Origin: CAWDJT01 sp963828705
GTDB taxonomy: Bacteria > Desulfobacterota > Syntrophobacteria > Syntrophobacterales > Syntrophobacteraceae
NCBI GenBank assembly: GCA_963828705.1
Contig: CAWHGA010000026.1
Span: 1-64,000 of the forward strand
Direction of reading: 5' to 3'
Length of the DNA stretch: 64,000 nt
The notes under the pieces are model-generated. The model was not told the DNA's origin and did no database searches. It saw only the letters and a list, made by a program, of their open reading frames with translations. The translations under genes and the position numbers were made by a program. Positions 56,762-64,000 of this stretch are shown piece by piece (position 1 is the first letter of the stretch; each line of letters begins with the position of its first letter).

Positions 56762-57800
56762 GTGGAAAAACCCCCTGACCATTCCGGGCATAGATCATTG
56801 CCATCACGGTGCCGGGCGGCCCTCTACGGTCTTTTTATCGGCGACGCATTGGCAATGCCTGTTCACTGGTACTACAACAGGTCCGCCCTGATGCACGACT
56901 ATGGTCTTGTAACAGATTACCTCGCCCCTCGGAATCCCCACCCCGACAGCATTTTGTGGCGCTCCTCCTACCAGTCGCATAACGAAAAGGGGGAGATCCT
57001 GCACGAGCAGGCTCAATACTGGGGGCGCCGCGGTATCCACTACCATCAGTTCTTGAAGGCGGGGGAAAACACCTTGAACCTGAAACTGTGCGCTTTGCTG
57101 ATTGAATCTTTGAACGAGAAAGGTCGCTACGATGCGGAGGACTATCTGCAGAGATATGTCGATTTCATGACCACACCAGGCAGGCACCGGGACACTTATA
57201 TCGAGGAATGCCATCGGAATTTCTTCAGCCGCTACGCACGAGGTGTGCCTCCACGAAAATGCGGCATGGAGGAAAAGCACATCGGCGGTTTAGTGGGAAT
57301 CGTCCCCATTGTCGTTTTCTATCGAAATCATCCAGAGTTGGCCAGGCAAGCCGCTTGGGAGCACCTGTCCCTGACCCACCCGGGCATCGAAGATGCAAGC
57401 TGCGGCTTCCCTGTTGACGGATCTGCTCCTCGAAGTGCTGGGGGGCAAGCCACTGACGGAGGCCTTGCTGGAGGGCATTGCAAGGCAGGAGAGTTCTTTT
57501 TGGGGGCACCCTTTCGACAAATGGCTTACCGAACCTGATGAGCTCGTTGTGGGGGGGCGGTTGAGCACCGCTTGCTACGTGGAAGACTCAATACCGGCCG
57601 TGATATACCTGGCTCTCAAATACCACCAGGATGTTCAAAAGGGCCTGATCGCCAACACCAACCTCGGGGGCGACAACGCCTACCGGGGGGCCGTCCTCGG
57701 AGCCCTGCTCGGCGCCAGCAATGGCATGGAAGCTTATCCTGAGCCCTGGATCCGCGGTTTACTGCTACCGCCTCCTGAGCTCAAAGGTTGTGTTTCTTGA
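56762..57800 (+). CDS. ADP-ribosylglycohydrolase-family protein (frameshift)
   Basis: DraG/ARH-like enzyme removing ADP-ribose from targets. GTG 56762 with GAAGGAA upstream. N-terminal motif AALYGLFIGDALAMPVHWYY; metal-site region in the C-terminal frame EDSIPAVIYLALKYHQDV and NLGGDNAYRGAVLGALLGAS. The frame changes at about 57396-57403. About 345 aa in total. GGDNA replaces the commoner GGDND/GGDTD metal motif; whether this affects activity is unclear. Confidence 0.82.
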
Positions 57801-58149
57801 GACAAGAGGAGGCCTGCCTAATGTTCAGGCCCACCCAGGCTGAGCGATTCCGCCCGCCGGCCACAAAAAGCGGGCACACGAAGGCATCCCCAGCAAGCGC
57901 GAATGTGTCATCACGGAATTCTGAAAACGACAAGTAGTTTCCTAACGGGAGATAAGCCGCCCCCCTGCTCTCACGAAAAAGCCTTCATGACAAGTGGTTA
58001 TGTATCTTGGGGCATGGGCGCCAGAAGTTCATCGGGAGGTTACTTGACAACGTACTGACCGGTAATTAGAAGAGATAACCAAGTACGCGGGGAAAAGTAC
58101 GGGTAAATAAGTCGTTCTGGGGAAAAACCAAATTCCAAAGGAGTCAGTC
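57801..58149. other. Intergenic region
   Basis: No gene seen. The promoter of the 58150 gene is expected near its right end (AAAGGAG lies just before that ATG). Confidence 0.4.
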
Positions 58150-58455
58150 ATGAAAGACGTTCAGAACTACTGTGACAACGTGGTGACCGAGCTTAGTGTA
58201 TGGAAGGCCAAAATCTATGATGTGGTGAGGAGAGTAGACAAAGCCTCCTCCGGTGATAAGGCCAAACTTCTCGACCAAGTCAATGATTTGCACATGTTCA
58301 TAGACGAGCTTGAGAACAGAATCGGCAAACTGAGGACCGAATGCCCGGCAGATTGGAAAGCGGACAAAATTGCGATGGAGTCGAAATTTGATCATCTGAA
58401 GGGAAAATATAACGACGTGAACGCGAATTTTTCCCCTGGTGATATTGGGGGGTAA
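58150..58455 (+). CDS. Coiled-coil hypothetical protein (101 aa)
   Basis: Soluble, charged, helical protein: VVTELSVWKAKIYDVVRRVD, LLDQVNDLHMFIDELENRIG. AAAGGAG lies 4-10 bp before ATG 58150. It resembles small stress-related coiled-coil proteins of the sll1863 type, but the similarity is by general pattern only. Monocistronic, between an ADP-ribosylglycohydrolase gene and an IS element. Confidence 0.7.
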   Translation: MKDVQNYCDNVVTELSVWKAKIYDVVRRVDKASSGDKAKLLDQVNDLHMFIDELENRIGKLRTECPADWKADKIAMESKFDHLKGKYNDVNANFSPGDIGG

Positions 58456-58477
58456 CCAGAGGGCAGCGACTTCCAAG

Positions 58478-58512
58478 GCAGGGGAGGAGAACTTCTCTCT
58501 TTCCCTGCTGGC
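58478..58512 (+). terminator. Probable terminator of the 58150 gene
   Basis: GCAGGGGAGGAGAA ... TTCTCT ... CCCTGC hairpin about 25 bp after the stop, followed by TTGTTAAATTTTGTC with T runs. Confidence 0.45.
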
Positions 58513-58767
58513 TTGTTAAATTTTGTCTTTTTCCCCCAATCCTCGCCTCCGATCTCTTCCAAGTTTTGATTTATGGCACTAAAGTCAACCTTTTGGTCTG
58601 GGCATGCTTTATTCCCTTAAACTTATCCTTCCTGCCGTTAGGCGAGAGAACCACTTCCACCGACAATCCATTGAATATGGCGTCATGGTCTCAGTCAGGA
58701 GTTTAACACAAACCGTGCCTTGCTCCCTCTTTGGTGAACAAATCTAGCAAGTTACCGGCCGATCAAG

Positions 58768-60586
58768 TGTAAGACCCTACTGTCGATGCCTGGTGACATA
58801 GAAATTCAGTGAAAATTTAATTAGATAGATAGTTTTCTGTTGACAATGTAAGACCCTACTTGTATATTCCCTATGTGGCACACCTACACAAGAAAATCAA
58901 AAAGGGAAGACCCTACTACTACATCCGGGAATTCGCCAGGGTCGACGGCAAGCCCAGGGTGGTCAGCCAGATTTACCTCGGGACGCTGGAGCGATTGGCC
59001 GAGATGGCCAAGGGGCAAACCGCGGGTGGATGCACCAAGATCGTCACTCAGGAGTTTGGTGCCTTGTGGCTGGCCAATCTCATCGATCAAAATGTGGGGC
59101 TGGTTGCGCTGGTCGATTCGGTGGTACCCAAGAAAGAGCATGAGAAGAGGACCTTCGGTTGGAGAGTACTTCCTCTATGCGGTATTCAACCGGATGATCG
59201 ACTCGTGCTCCAAAAGAGCACTCCCGGATTGGTACAGCCAAACCGCCATCCAACAGGTCCGCCCGGTTGAGATTGAGGCTCTCGACTCCCAACACTATCT
59301 GGGACAAATGGGACCGGGTCGAGCAACAACACCTGGAAGCGATTGCCTCGCGGTTCTTCGGGCGCCTCACGCAACTGGAAAAACCCGACAGCGATTGTTT
59401 TCTCTTTGACACCACCAACTACTACACCTACATGGCCAGCCATACGGATTCCGAGTTGGCGCAGCGCGGCAAGAACAAAGAGGGCAAAAGCTGGCTGCGA
59501 CAAGTGGGGGTGGCGCTGCTGGTTTCCAGGGGGAGCCAGATTCCTCTTTTCTACCGGGAGTTCGAAGGGAATCGCCATGATTCCAAGGTCTTTGCGGAGA
59601 TCTTGGGACAAGTTGTCACCGCCATGCAAAGCAGCGTCGGAAGCAAGGGCGAACTCACCCTGGTTTTCGACAAGGGCATGAACTCCGAGGAAAACATCGC
59701 CGACATCGATGCGGCCCCCGGGGTGCACTTCATCACCACCTATTCCACCTACTTTGCCGAGGAATTGATCCGGACCCATCTTTCTCAATTCAGCACCGTG
59801 GATACCGTCAAGAACCGGGAGCTTGTCAGTAAAGGCCAGGAAGACGATCAGCTGGTTGCCTGGCGTACCACTGGGGAGTTCTGGGGAAAAGAGCGCACCG
59901 TCATTGTCACCCACAACCCCAGAACGGCCGCCAAACAGAGGTACGCGTTCGACAAGAAGCTCCTCGGTCTCCAGCAGGTCCTTATCGAGCTGCGTGACAA
60001 GGTTAAGACCCAGAAACCCCACTGGACCAATGCCAAACGCATCGAAAGCCACTACCACGATGCCTGCGTGCGCCTCCATCTTCCCAAGGATCTCTACGAG
60101 CTATTGGTCGAAAAGCACAAGAACAAGTGGCAGTTGCTCTTTCGCAAGAACTACTACCGAATTGGAAAACACCTCGAGCGGTTCGGGAAAAACATCATCA
60201 TCACCGATCACCTCAACTGGTCCACCGATGAGATCGTCCGGGCCAGCCTGGATCGCTACATGGTGGAAAACGCTTTTCGGCAGTCCAAGGATGATGATCT
60301 GGTAAGTGTCATGCCGGTGCGCCATTGGACCGATAGCAAGATCCGTTGCCACATTTTGACCTGTGTGATCGCCCTTGCCTATCTGCGCCTCATTGAAATT
60401 CAGTCTCCAACGCTCCCAGATCCCGATGACCGCCACCACTGCCATGCAACAGATGCACCGGTTGCATTCCTGCCTTTGCTGGTCCGGCTCTGCCAGCAAG
60501 CCCCAGCGGATCATCGAAGAGCCCTCCGAGATCCAAGCCCAAATCATACGGGCATTCGGCTACCAAATAGCCAGTGGGGTCTTACA
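58768..60586 (+). mobile_element. IS1634-family insertion sequence, decayed
   Basis: TGTAAGACCCTACT occurs at 58768-58781 and again at 58847-58860; the complementary AGTGGGGTCTTACA is at 60573-60586 (one mismatch). Using the outer copy gives 1,819 bp. The duplicated left end is unusual and makes the exact boundary uncertain. The right repeat lies inside the last codons of the transposase frame. Confidence 0.65.
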
Positions 60587-60602
60587 CCGGATTGCATCGT
60601 AA
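58860..60602 (+). pseudogene. IS1634-family transposase (several frameshifts)
   Basis: DDE transposase. Pieces in order: KKGRPYYYIREFARVDGKPR with VVSQIYLGTLERLAEMAKG; GEYFLYAVFNRMIDSCSKRA; CFLFDTTNYYTYMASHTDSE, GVALLVSRGSQIPLFYREFE, LTLVFDKGMNSEENI, VENAFRQSKDDDLVSVMPVRHW; and RIIEEPSEIQAQIIRAFGYQ at the end. Frames change near 59160, 59280 and 60385. Catalytic Asp and Glu residues remain recognisable. Confidence 0.8.
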
Positions 60603-60641
60603 CAAACTAGAATAGCTCGAATTTCCTGCTATCTTGACCAG

Positions 60642-60775
60642 ACTTCTGTTAAACTCCTGTCAAAGCGTTGTGGGTGAACATCCACTACCCGGCCCAAGCT
60701 CGGAAATCTCTGTGAACCGCCCGGTGCGGACCCGCATGCCGTGGTGGTGTGGGGGCACTTCTGTTAAACTCCTGT
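60642..60775 (+). mobile_element. Group II intron 3' fragment A (domain V) flanked by a 19-bp direct repeat
   Basis: 60714-60756 (GAACCGCCCGGTGCGG, ACCCGCATGCCG, TGGTGGTGTGGGGGC) has the form of a bacterial group II intron domain V hairpin. It is flanked by ACTTCTGTTAAACTCCTGT at 60642-60660 and 60757-60775, identical over 19 bp. No maturase precedes it here. Confidence 0.6.
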
Positions 60776-61378
60776 TGAGTTATCAGCCGATTCCTTTCGG
60801 TGAAGCTTAAGCTGCGGGTCAACCAGGCGAAAAGCGGGGTTGGAAGACCCTGGGAACGCACGTTCCTGGGATTCACTTTCACCCGGAAGCTGAAGCGGGC
60901 CATGAGTGCCAAGGCTTCTGCAGAGGATGAAGGACCGGGTCCGCGAGGTCACCTCTCGAACCGGTGGGCGGCGCATTGAGGTTATCATCCGGGAACTCCG
61001 GCAGTATCTGCTGAGCTGGAAGGGCTATTATGGTTTTTCCCAGGTGCGCTCGTATTTGAAGGAGCTGGACTCCTGGGTCAGGCGCCGGCTGCGGTGCTAT
61101 CTGTGGAAGCCGTGGGGCCGGGCGCGGCTACCGCGTGCTCCGGCAACGTGGTGTCAGTCGGGACTTGGCCTGGAATACGGCCAAGTCCACGCATGGACCC
61201 TGGCGGTTGAGCCGGAGCCCGGCACTGGCGTTTGCTTTACCGACGCGATACTTCACCTCCTTGGGGTTACTCCGACTGTTCGAGAAACTGACCTAATCAG
61301 CCGAACCGCCGTGGTACGTGATCCGTACGCCCGGTGGTGTGGGAGGAGGGAGGTCGTGAGGCCTCCCCCTATCCCGAT
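60776..61378 (+). mobile_element. Group II intron 3' fragment B: maturase C-terminus plus domains V-VI
   Basis: Across two or three frames: LRVNQAKSGVGRPWERTFLG, FTFTRKLKRA, RVREVTSRTGGRRIEVIIRE, GYYGFSQVRSYLKELDSWVR, RRRLRCYLWKPWGRAR, and AWNTAKSTHGPWRLSRSP, the maturase (X) end of an LtrA-type reverse transcriptase. Domain V follows at 61303-61346 (GAACCGCCGTGGTACG, TGATCCGTACGCCCGG, TGGTGTGGGAGG) and a domain VI-like hairpin ends near ATCCCGAT at 61371-61378. The 5' intron and reverse-transcriptase core are missing. Confidence 0.75.
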
Positions 61379-61392
61379 TCGCCAGAGGAATA

Positions 61393-61948
61393 ATGAAGCT
61401 GTCCCTTCGATTCGTTTGTCCCAAGTGTGGGATCACTTTCCATTCTTCGCAGGTTTTTCCCTTCCGAGTTCGAGCGGCCTGCTTCGGCCCGTGGTTCCGT
61501 TGTCCCGAATGCGAAACCCTGTCTCGCCAAGTAGTGGCGTGGCAACACGCGCTTTGGGCTTGGCCTCTCGCCGTCGTGGCAGCAGCCATCGTGATTGTGC
61601 TGTCTCGTAATGCCTCACCACTTGTTGCGTTCCACCGGAGACCACCCTGGGCTCTACGGTGTCTCGTCGGTTTGGCGTGGCGTCCGTCTTCTTCCTGGTG
61701 CGATTCGGGGTTAAGCTGACCCCGGTTTTCGATGTTCCTAAACCGAAGTCCATGCCAAACGCAAGTCATGGCTTGGCGCGGTTTTCGTGCTGGCCTTTTT
61801 TATCGTCTTTGGCCTTGTCACTCACCGGTGGCTCGCTTGCGCCATAGGCATGGTCATAGGCATTGCAGTCTGGATTCCCTACTACTTGACTGCGAAACCA
61901 AGGACCGAGGAAACTGTCGAACCAACGTCTGAACCCGACAACATATAG
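61393..61948 (+). CDS. Zinc-ribbon membrane protein, probable cassette gene (frameshifts)
   Basis: ATG 61393 with AGAGGAATA upstream, 14 bp after the intron end. N-terminus LRFVCPKCGITFHSSQVF and FGPWFRCPECETLSRQ is a two-CxxC zinc ribbon; then hydrophobic segments ALWAWPLAVVAAAIVIVLS, VASVFFLVRFGVKLTPVF and LGAVFVLAFFIVFGLVTHRW, GMVIGIAVWIPYYLTAKPR, ending EPTSEPDNI at the stop 61946-61948. Two frame changes (about 61640-61670 and 61755) are needed. The stop lies inside the attC-like site that follows. Function unknown. Confidence 0.55.
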
Positions 61949-61992
61949 CTCGCTACGCTCGCCATCTGCTGCGGGTTAGGCATGCGTTGTGA
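61920..61992 (+). repeat. attC-like recombination site 3
   Basis: R'' AACCAAC (61920-61926), L'' TGAACCCG (61930-61937), loop of about 34 nt, L' CGGGTTAGG (61972-61980), R' CGTTGTG (61985-61991). R''/R' pair at 6 of 7 and L''/L' at 6 of 8 positions. Layout R''-L''-loop-L'-R' is that of an attC site; the boxes are degenerate. Confidence 0.45.
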
Positions 61993-62031
61993 GCGAAATC
62001 CTGCCCTCTCCGCGGTGACTCAGCTCGGCTG

Positions 62032-62067
62032 TTGACATAGCCAGTTTCTACACGTATAGTACACGTA
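62032..62067 (+). promoter_or_regulatory. mazEF promoter with operator-like direct repeat
   Basis: TTGACA (62032-62037), 17-bp spacer, TATAGT (62055-62060). Two copies of TACACGTA (62049-62056 and 62060-62067) flank and overlap the -10 box, a good candidate for antitoxin-toxin autoregulation. Confidence 0.7.
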
Positions 62068-62081
62068 CAAGGAGGTGTGAT

Positions 62082-62312
62082 ATGCAGAAGAAGCTGACCA
62101 TAACCATCGATGAAGAGGTGTATGAAGGGCTACACAGAATAATTGGCCCCCGTAAGATAAGTAGGTTTGTGCAGGAATTGGTCCGCCCGCACGTCGTCCG
62201 TCCCAACCTGGAATCGGCCTACGCCGATATGGCAAAAGACAAAGAAAGGGAAAAGGAGGCCCTGGAGTGGGCTGAGGTCACATTTAAGGATGTTGCTCAT
62301 GAAACGGTGTGA
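62082..62312 (+). CDS. MazE/RHH-type antitoxin
   Basis: 76 aa. N-terminal ribbon-helix-helix-like part (KLTITIDEEVYEGLHRIIG, KISRFVQELVRP) expected to bind the promoter as a dimer, and an acidic helical tail (DKEREKEALEWAEVTFKDVA) expected to wrap the toxin. ATG 62082 with AAGGAGG upstream. Overlaps the toxin gene by 14 nt. Confidence 0.85.
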   Translation: MQKKLTITIDEEVYEGLHRIIGPRKISRFVQELVRPHVVRPNLESAYADMAKDKEREKEALEWAEVTFKDVAHETV

Positions 62313-62622
62313 AGTGTGGTGGGTTAACTTCGATCCTTCGATTGGCGGTGAGATGAGAAAGAAACGGCCTGCCGTAGTTGTGAGCAATGACGCGTCAAAT
62401 AGGTTTCTCAATCGAGTTCAGGTTGTTCCTTTGACCAGCAACACCGATCGCCTCTACCCAAGCGAGGCGGTAGTCATCTTTGAGGGAAAAGAAAGCAAGG
62501 CCATGGCAGATCAGTTGGCGACTGTGAGCAAGGAGAGACTATTCCGGCGAGCAGGCATTCTTTCCAAGGATGACATGCACAAAGTTGAGCAGGCCATCAA
62601 GATCCAGCTGGATATTCCCTAA
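62299..62622 (+). CDS. MazF/PemK-type endoribonuclease toxin
   Basis: 107 aa. MKRCEVWWVNFDPSIGGEMR, KKRPAVVVSNDASNRFLNRV (conserved RPxVVVSND), VVPLTSNTDRLYPSEAVV, MADQLATVSKERLFRRAGIL (the DQ/RT-like QL-TVSKERL site). Cuts RNA when the antitoxin is degraded. Starts within the antitoxin gene (ATG 62299). The toxin-antitoxin pair is bracketed by attC-like sites 3 and 4, so it is probably carried on a cassette. Confidence 0.9.
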   Translation: MKRCEVWWVNFDPSIGGEMRKKRPAVVVSNDASNRFLNRVQVVPLTSNTDRLYPSEAVVIFEGKESKAMADQLATVSKERLFRRAGILSKDDMHKVEQAIKIQLDIP

Positions 62623-62627
62623 GAACA

Positions 62628-62736
62628 GGCCAACCTGTCGCTCAACCGGACCGGCAACCACGCGGTGCGCATGCCGTTGTCATTTGTGACAGCCTGTTGG
62701 CCGCGCGGTTGCCGGCCGGTTAGCTTTTCGTTCGGG
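62628..62736 (+). repeat. attC-like recombination site 4
   Basis: R'' GGCCAAC (62628-62634), 7-nt spacer, L'' TCAACCGG (62642-62649), inner arms 62651-62665 and 62701-62715 complementary at 14 of 15 positions (containing AACCACGCGG, as in sites 1 and 2), L' CCGGTTAG (62716-62723), 6-nt spacer, R' GTTCGGG (62730-62736). L''/L' pair at 7 of 8 positions. This is the most symmetrical of the four sites. It begins 6 bp after the toxin stop. Confidence 0.6.
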
Positions 62737-63096
62737 ACTCGAGCGTGGGGCACCGCATGGTCCCTTAGGGAGACAAGGGATGGCTGATATCTGCAAGATC
62801 ATGATCCCGAGCCCCACAAGCAGAACGTGAAAATGCGGAAAGCCGTCCCTGTTGGAGCGATATCACCCCCTGCATCTGCGCGTCCTTTGTCTTATGGTGC
62901 TCCACCCAATTGAGTATCCGAAATCGTGCGTTCGTCATTCCGGCGGACGCTGGCATCCAGTCCCGCCGTGGCGAGATTCTTGGTCCCCGGCTTTCGCCGG
63001 GGTGACCGTTCACTTGTTGGTCACTTTATCCTGTGGACGTGTCCTTAGCCGTCCTCTGCCATGAGGATGTCCATGGCTTCATGTCCAAACGCCAGT
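62737..63096. repeat. Intergenic region with dispersed repeat
   Basis: No gene. GTCATTCCGGCGGACGCTGG at 62936-62955, CCCCGGCTTTCGCCGGGG at 62985-63002, then TCACTTGTTGGTCACTTTAT and CCTGTGGACGTGTCC to 63044. On the minus strand this is the same segment order as at 51490-51570. Confidence 0.55.
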
Positions 63097-63390
63097 TCAC
63101 GCACAACAAATGTTCGCTTTAGGCTCCAGCCTCGCACAAACTTCCCGGTACTGGTTGAACACCTTTCCTGCAGACACTGCCATCACAATGGCCTGAATGG
63201 TCTCCAGTTCCTCTTCTGACACGCCTTTCTCACCAGCCATTCCAGTGAGTATCTCCATGCACGGGTAACAGCCAACAGCCATCGCTGCCCCCATCTCGAT
63301 CATGAACGTGGTCTTGGGATCAATGACTCCGTTTGAGATCATCTCGTCGTGAAACTGTTTGAAACTTTTTTTCAGATTCTTCGGCATCAT
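63097..63390 (-). CDS. Carboxymuconolactone-decarboxylase (AhpD-like) family protein
   Basis: 97 aa helical protein with the redox-type motif VGCYPCMEILTGMAGEKGVS (CxxC) and EEELETIQAIVMAVSAGKVF. ATG 63390 has GGAAGGAG 6 bp upstream. Related proteins act as thiol-dependent peroxide-defence partners or are of unknown role. Divergent from a LysR regulator, which probably controls it. Confidence 0.82.
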   Translation of the reverse strand: MMPKNLKKSFKQFHDEMISNGVIDPKTTFMIEMGAAMAVGCYPCMEILTGMAGEKGVSEEELETIQAIVMAVSAGKVFNQYREVCARLEPKANICCA

Positions 63391-63495
63391 GTGCATCTCC
63401 TTCCATGTCCTTGCAGGTTGTGGTTTCATTGGTGAACGACACATAGTCTTGACGGTGAGAATCTATCGGTATAGGAGGTATATAGATGGTTAATT

Positions 63496-63520
63496 ATCGA
63501 ATCAAACGATTTGTTTCGAT
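63496..63520. promoter_or_regulatory. Candidate LysR binding site
   Basis: ATCGAA-N13-TTCGAT inverted repeat in the gap between the divergent AhpD-like and lysR genes, the usual place for a LysR-type operator that controls both. Confidence 0.4.
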
Positions 63521-63556
63521 TCAATGGATCTGTTTTTCTGATCGAAAGGAGATCGG

Positions 63557-64000
63557 ATGGAGATACGCCAGCTGAGAACATTCCAGACCGTCGCCAAGTT
63601 CCTCAGCTTCAACCGAGCAGCCAACGAACTTCATTATGCTCAATCCAGCATTTCAGCTCAGATCCAGGCGCTGGAAGAAGAGCTGGGGGTTCAGCTCTTT
63701 GACAGGCTCGGCAGGCGGATCATGCTGACCGAACCCGGGGTTAGATTGCTCCAATATGCCGAAAAGATTCTTGACCTGACGGACGAAACCCCGTCTGGAG
63801 TGGTGGGTGCAAGGGAGTTGCGGGGATCTCTAACCATCAAAGTCCCGGAAACAATCGGTGTCCATCGACTGCCGCCGGTTATCAGCCGGTTTCGGCATCG
63901 CTACCCGAAGGTCCGGCTACGTCTTGTCTCGTGCTCCCATGAAGGCCTTCAGAAGGATCTTCGCAAGGGCATCACCGATCTTGCGTTCTTGCTGACCGAA
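63557..64000 (+). CDS. LysR-family transcriptional regulator (5' part; runs off the window)
   Basis: 148 codons visible, open to the window end. ATG 63557 follows AAAGGAGATCGG. Winged-helix domain MEIRQLRTFQTVAKFLSFNR, AANELHYAQSSISAQIQALE, EELGVQLFDRLGRRIMLTEP, then the start of the effector domain (LRGSLTIKVPETIGVHRLPP). Short and typical of the family; effector unknown. Confidence 0.93.
   Translation, partial: MEIRQLRTFQTVAKFLSFNRAANELHYAQSSISAQIQALEEELGVQLFDRLGRRIMLTEPGVRLLQYAEKILDLTDETPSGVVGARELRGSLTIKVPETIGVHRLPPVISRFRHRYPKVRLRLVSCSHEGLQKDLRKGITDLAFLLTE

Noticed and set aside
58768..58860. Start of a CRISPR array (two copies of a 14-bp repeat)
   Set aside because: Only two short copies, matching the terminal inverted repeat of the IS element; no cas genes and no further repeats. 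No CRISPR array was seen anywhere in the window.
59186..60079. 297-codon minus-strand frame
   Set aside because: Antisense to the IS1634-family transposase, which has recognisable catalytic motifs.

Overview
The window looks like a chromosomal stretch of a GC-rich, Gram-negative bacterium of the Desulfobacterota (former Deltaproteobacteria) type. The evidence is gene content only: rpsF-rpsR-DUF2232-rplI-dnaB order, a RACo-like corrinoid-protein reactivator, a NapH/NapG-like polyferredoxin, LPS-type glycosyltransferase, phenylacetate-CoA ligase and a sulfur-handling cluster. No rRNA is present, so the assignment is inference.

Layout. 1-4.9 kb: an integron-like platform with a frameshifted integron-type tyrosine recombinase, a one-gene cassette, two attC-like sites in opposite orientation, a NapH-NapG-like fusion protein and a livH gene cut off at one attC-like site. 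5-20.8 kb: mostly core genome: branched-chain amino-acid binding protein, heptosyltransferase-like enzyme, khpA, YIP1 protein, RACo-like ATPase, ftsB, the rpsF-dnaB operon, paaK, hflX, ribF and tRNA-Leu(CAG). 20.8-27 kb, downstream of the tRNA: accessory DNA with a chimeric ParB-methyltransferase/PsiE ORF, GAF protein, palindromic repeats and an ISAzo13-family element. 27-54 kb: a large set of genes often found together in proteobacterial stress/light-associated clusters: cyclopropane-fatty-acid synthase, a second CFA-like methyltransferase, FAD amine oxidoreductase, DUF1365, DUF1295, DUF2878 (two copies), DUF2177, YbgA/DUF523-DUF1722 (two copies), lipocalin, chalcone-isomerase-like protein, SRPBCC proteins, class II photolyase and SDR proteins. 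A cation P-type ATPase and a sulfur cluster (two YeeE/YedE proteins, one fused to three rhodanese domains, plus an exported MBL-fold protein with three rhodanese domains) sit inside it. 54-58.5 kb: ArsA-like ATPase with a small Cys protein and truncated methyltransferase, then an ADP-ribosylglycohydrolase. 58.7-62.8 kb: a second mobile-DNA zone with a decayed IS1634-family element, two group II intron remnants, and two apparent integron cassettes (zinc-ribbon membrane protein; mazEF with its own promoter) each followed by an attC-like site. 63-64 kb: a carboxymuconolactone-decarboxylase-family gene divergent from a LysR regulator that runs off the end.

A general caution: about two dozen genes are broken by apparent single-base frameshifts, including genes expected to be essential (ftsB, the tail of rpsF). 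Several lie in short homopolymers. This pattern fits residual sequencing indels better than mass pseudogenisation, so I annotate most of them as one gene with a frameshift and give the approximate position. True truncations (livH, GH15, an MBL fragment, a methyltransferase, PsiE) are noted separately because sequence is missing, not just shifted.
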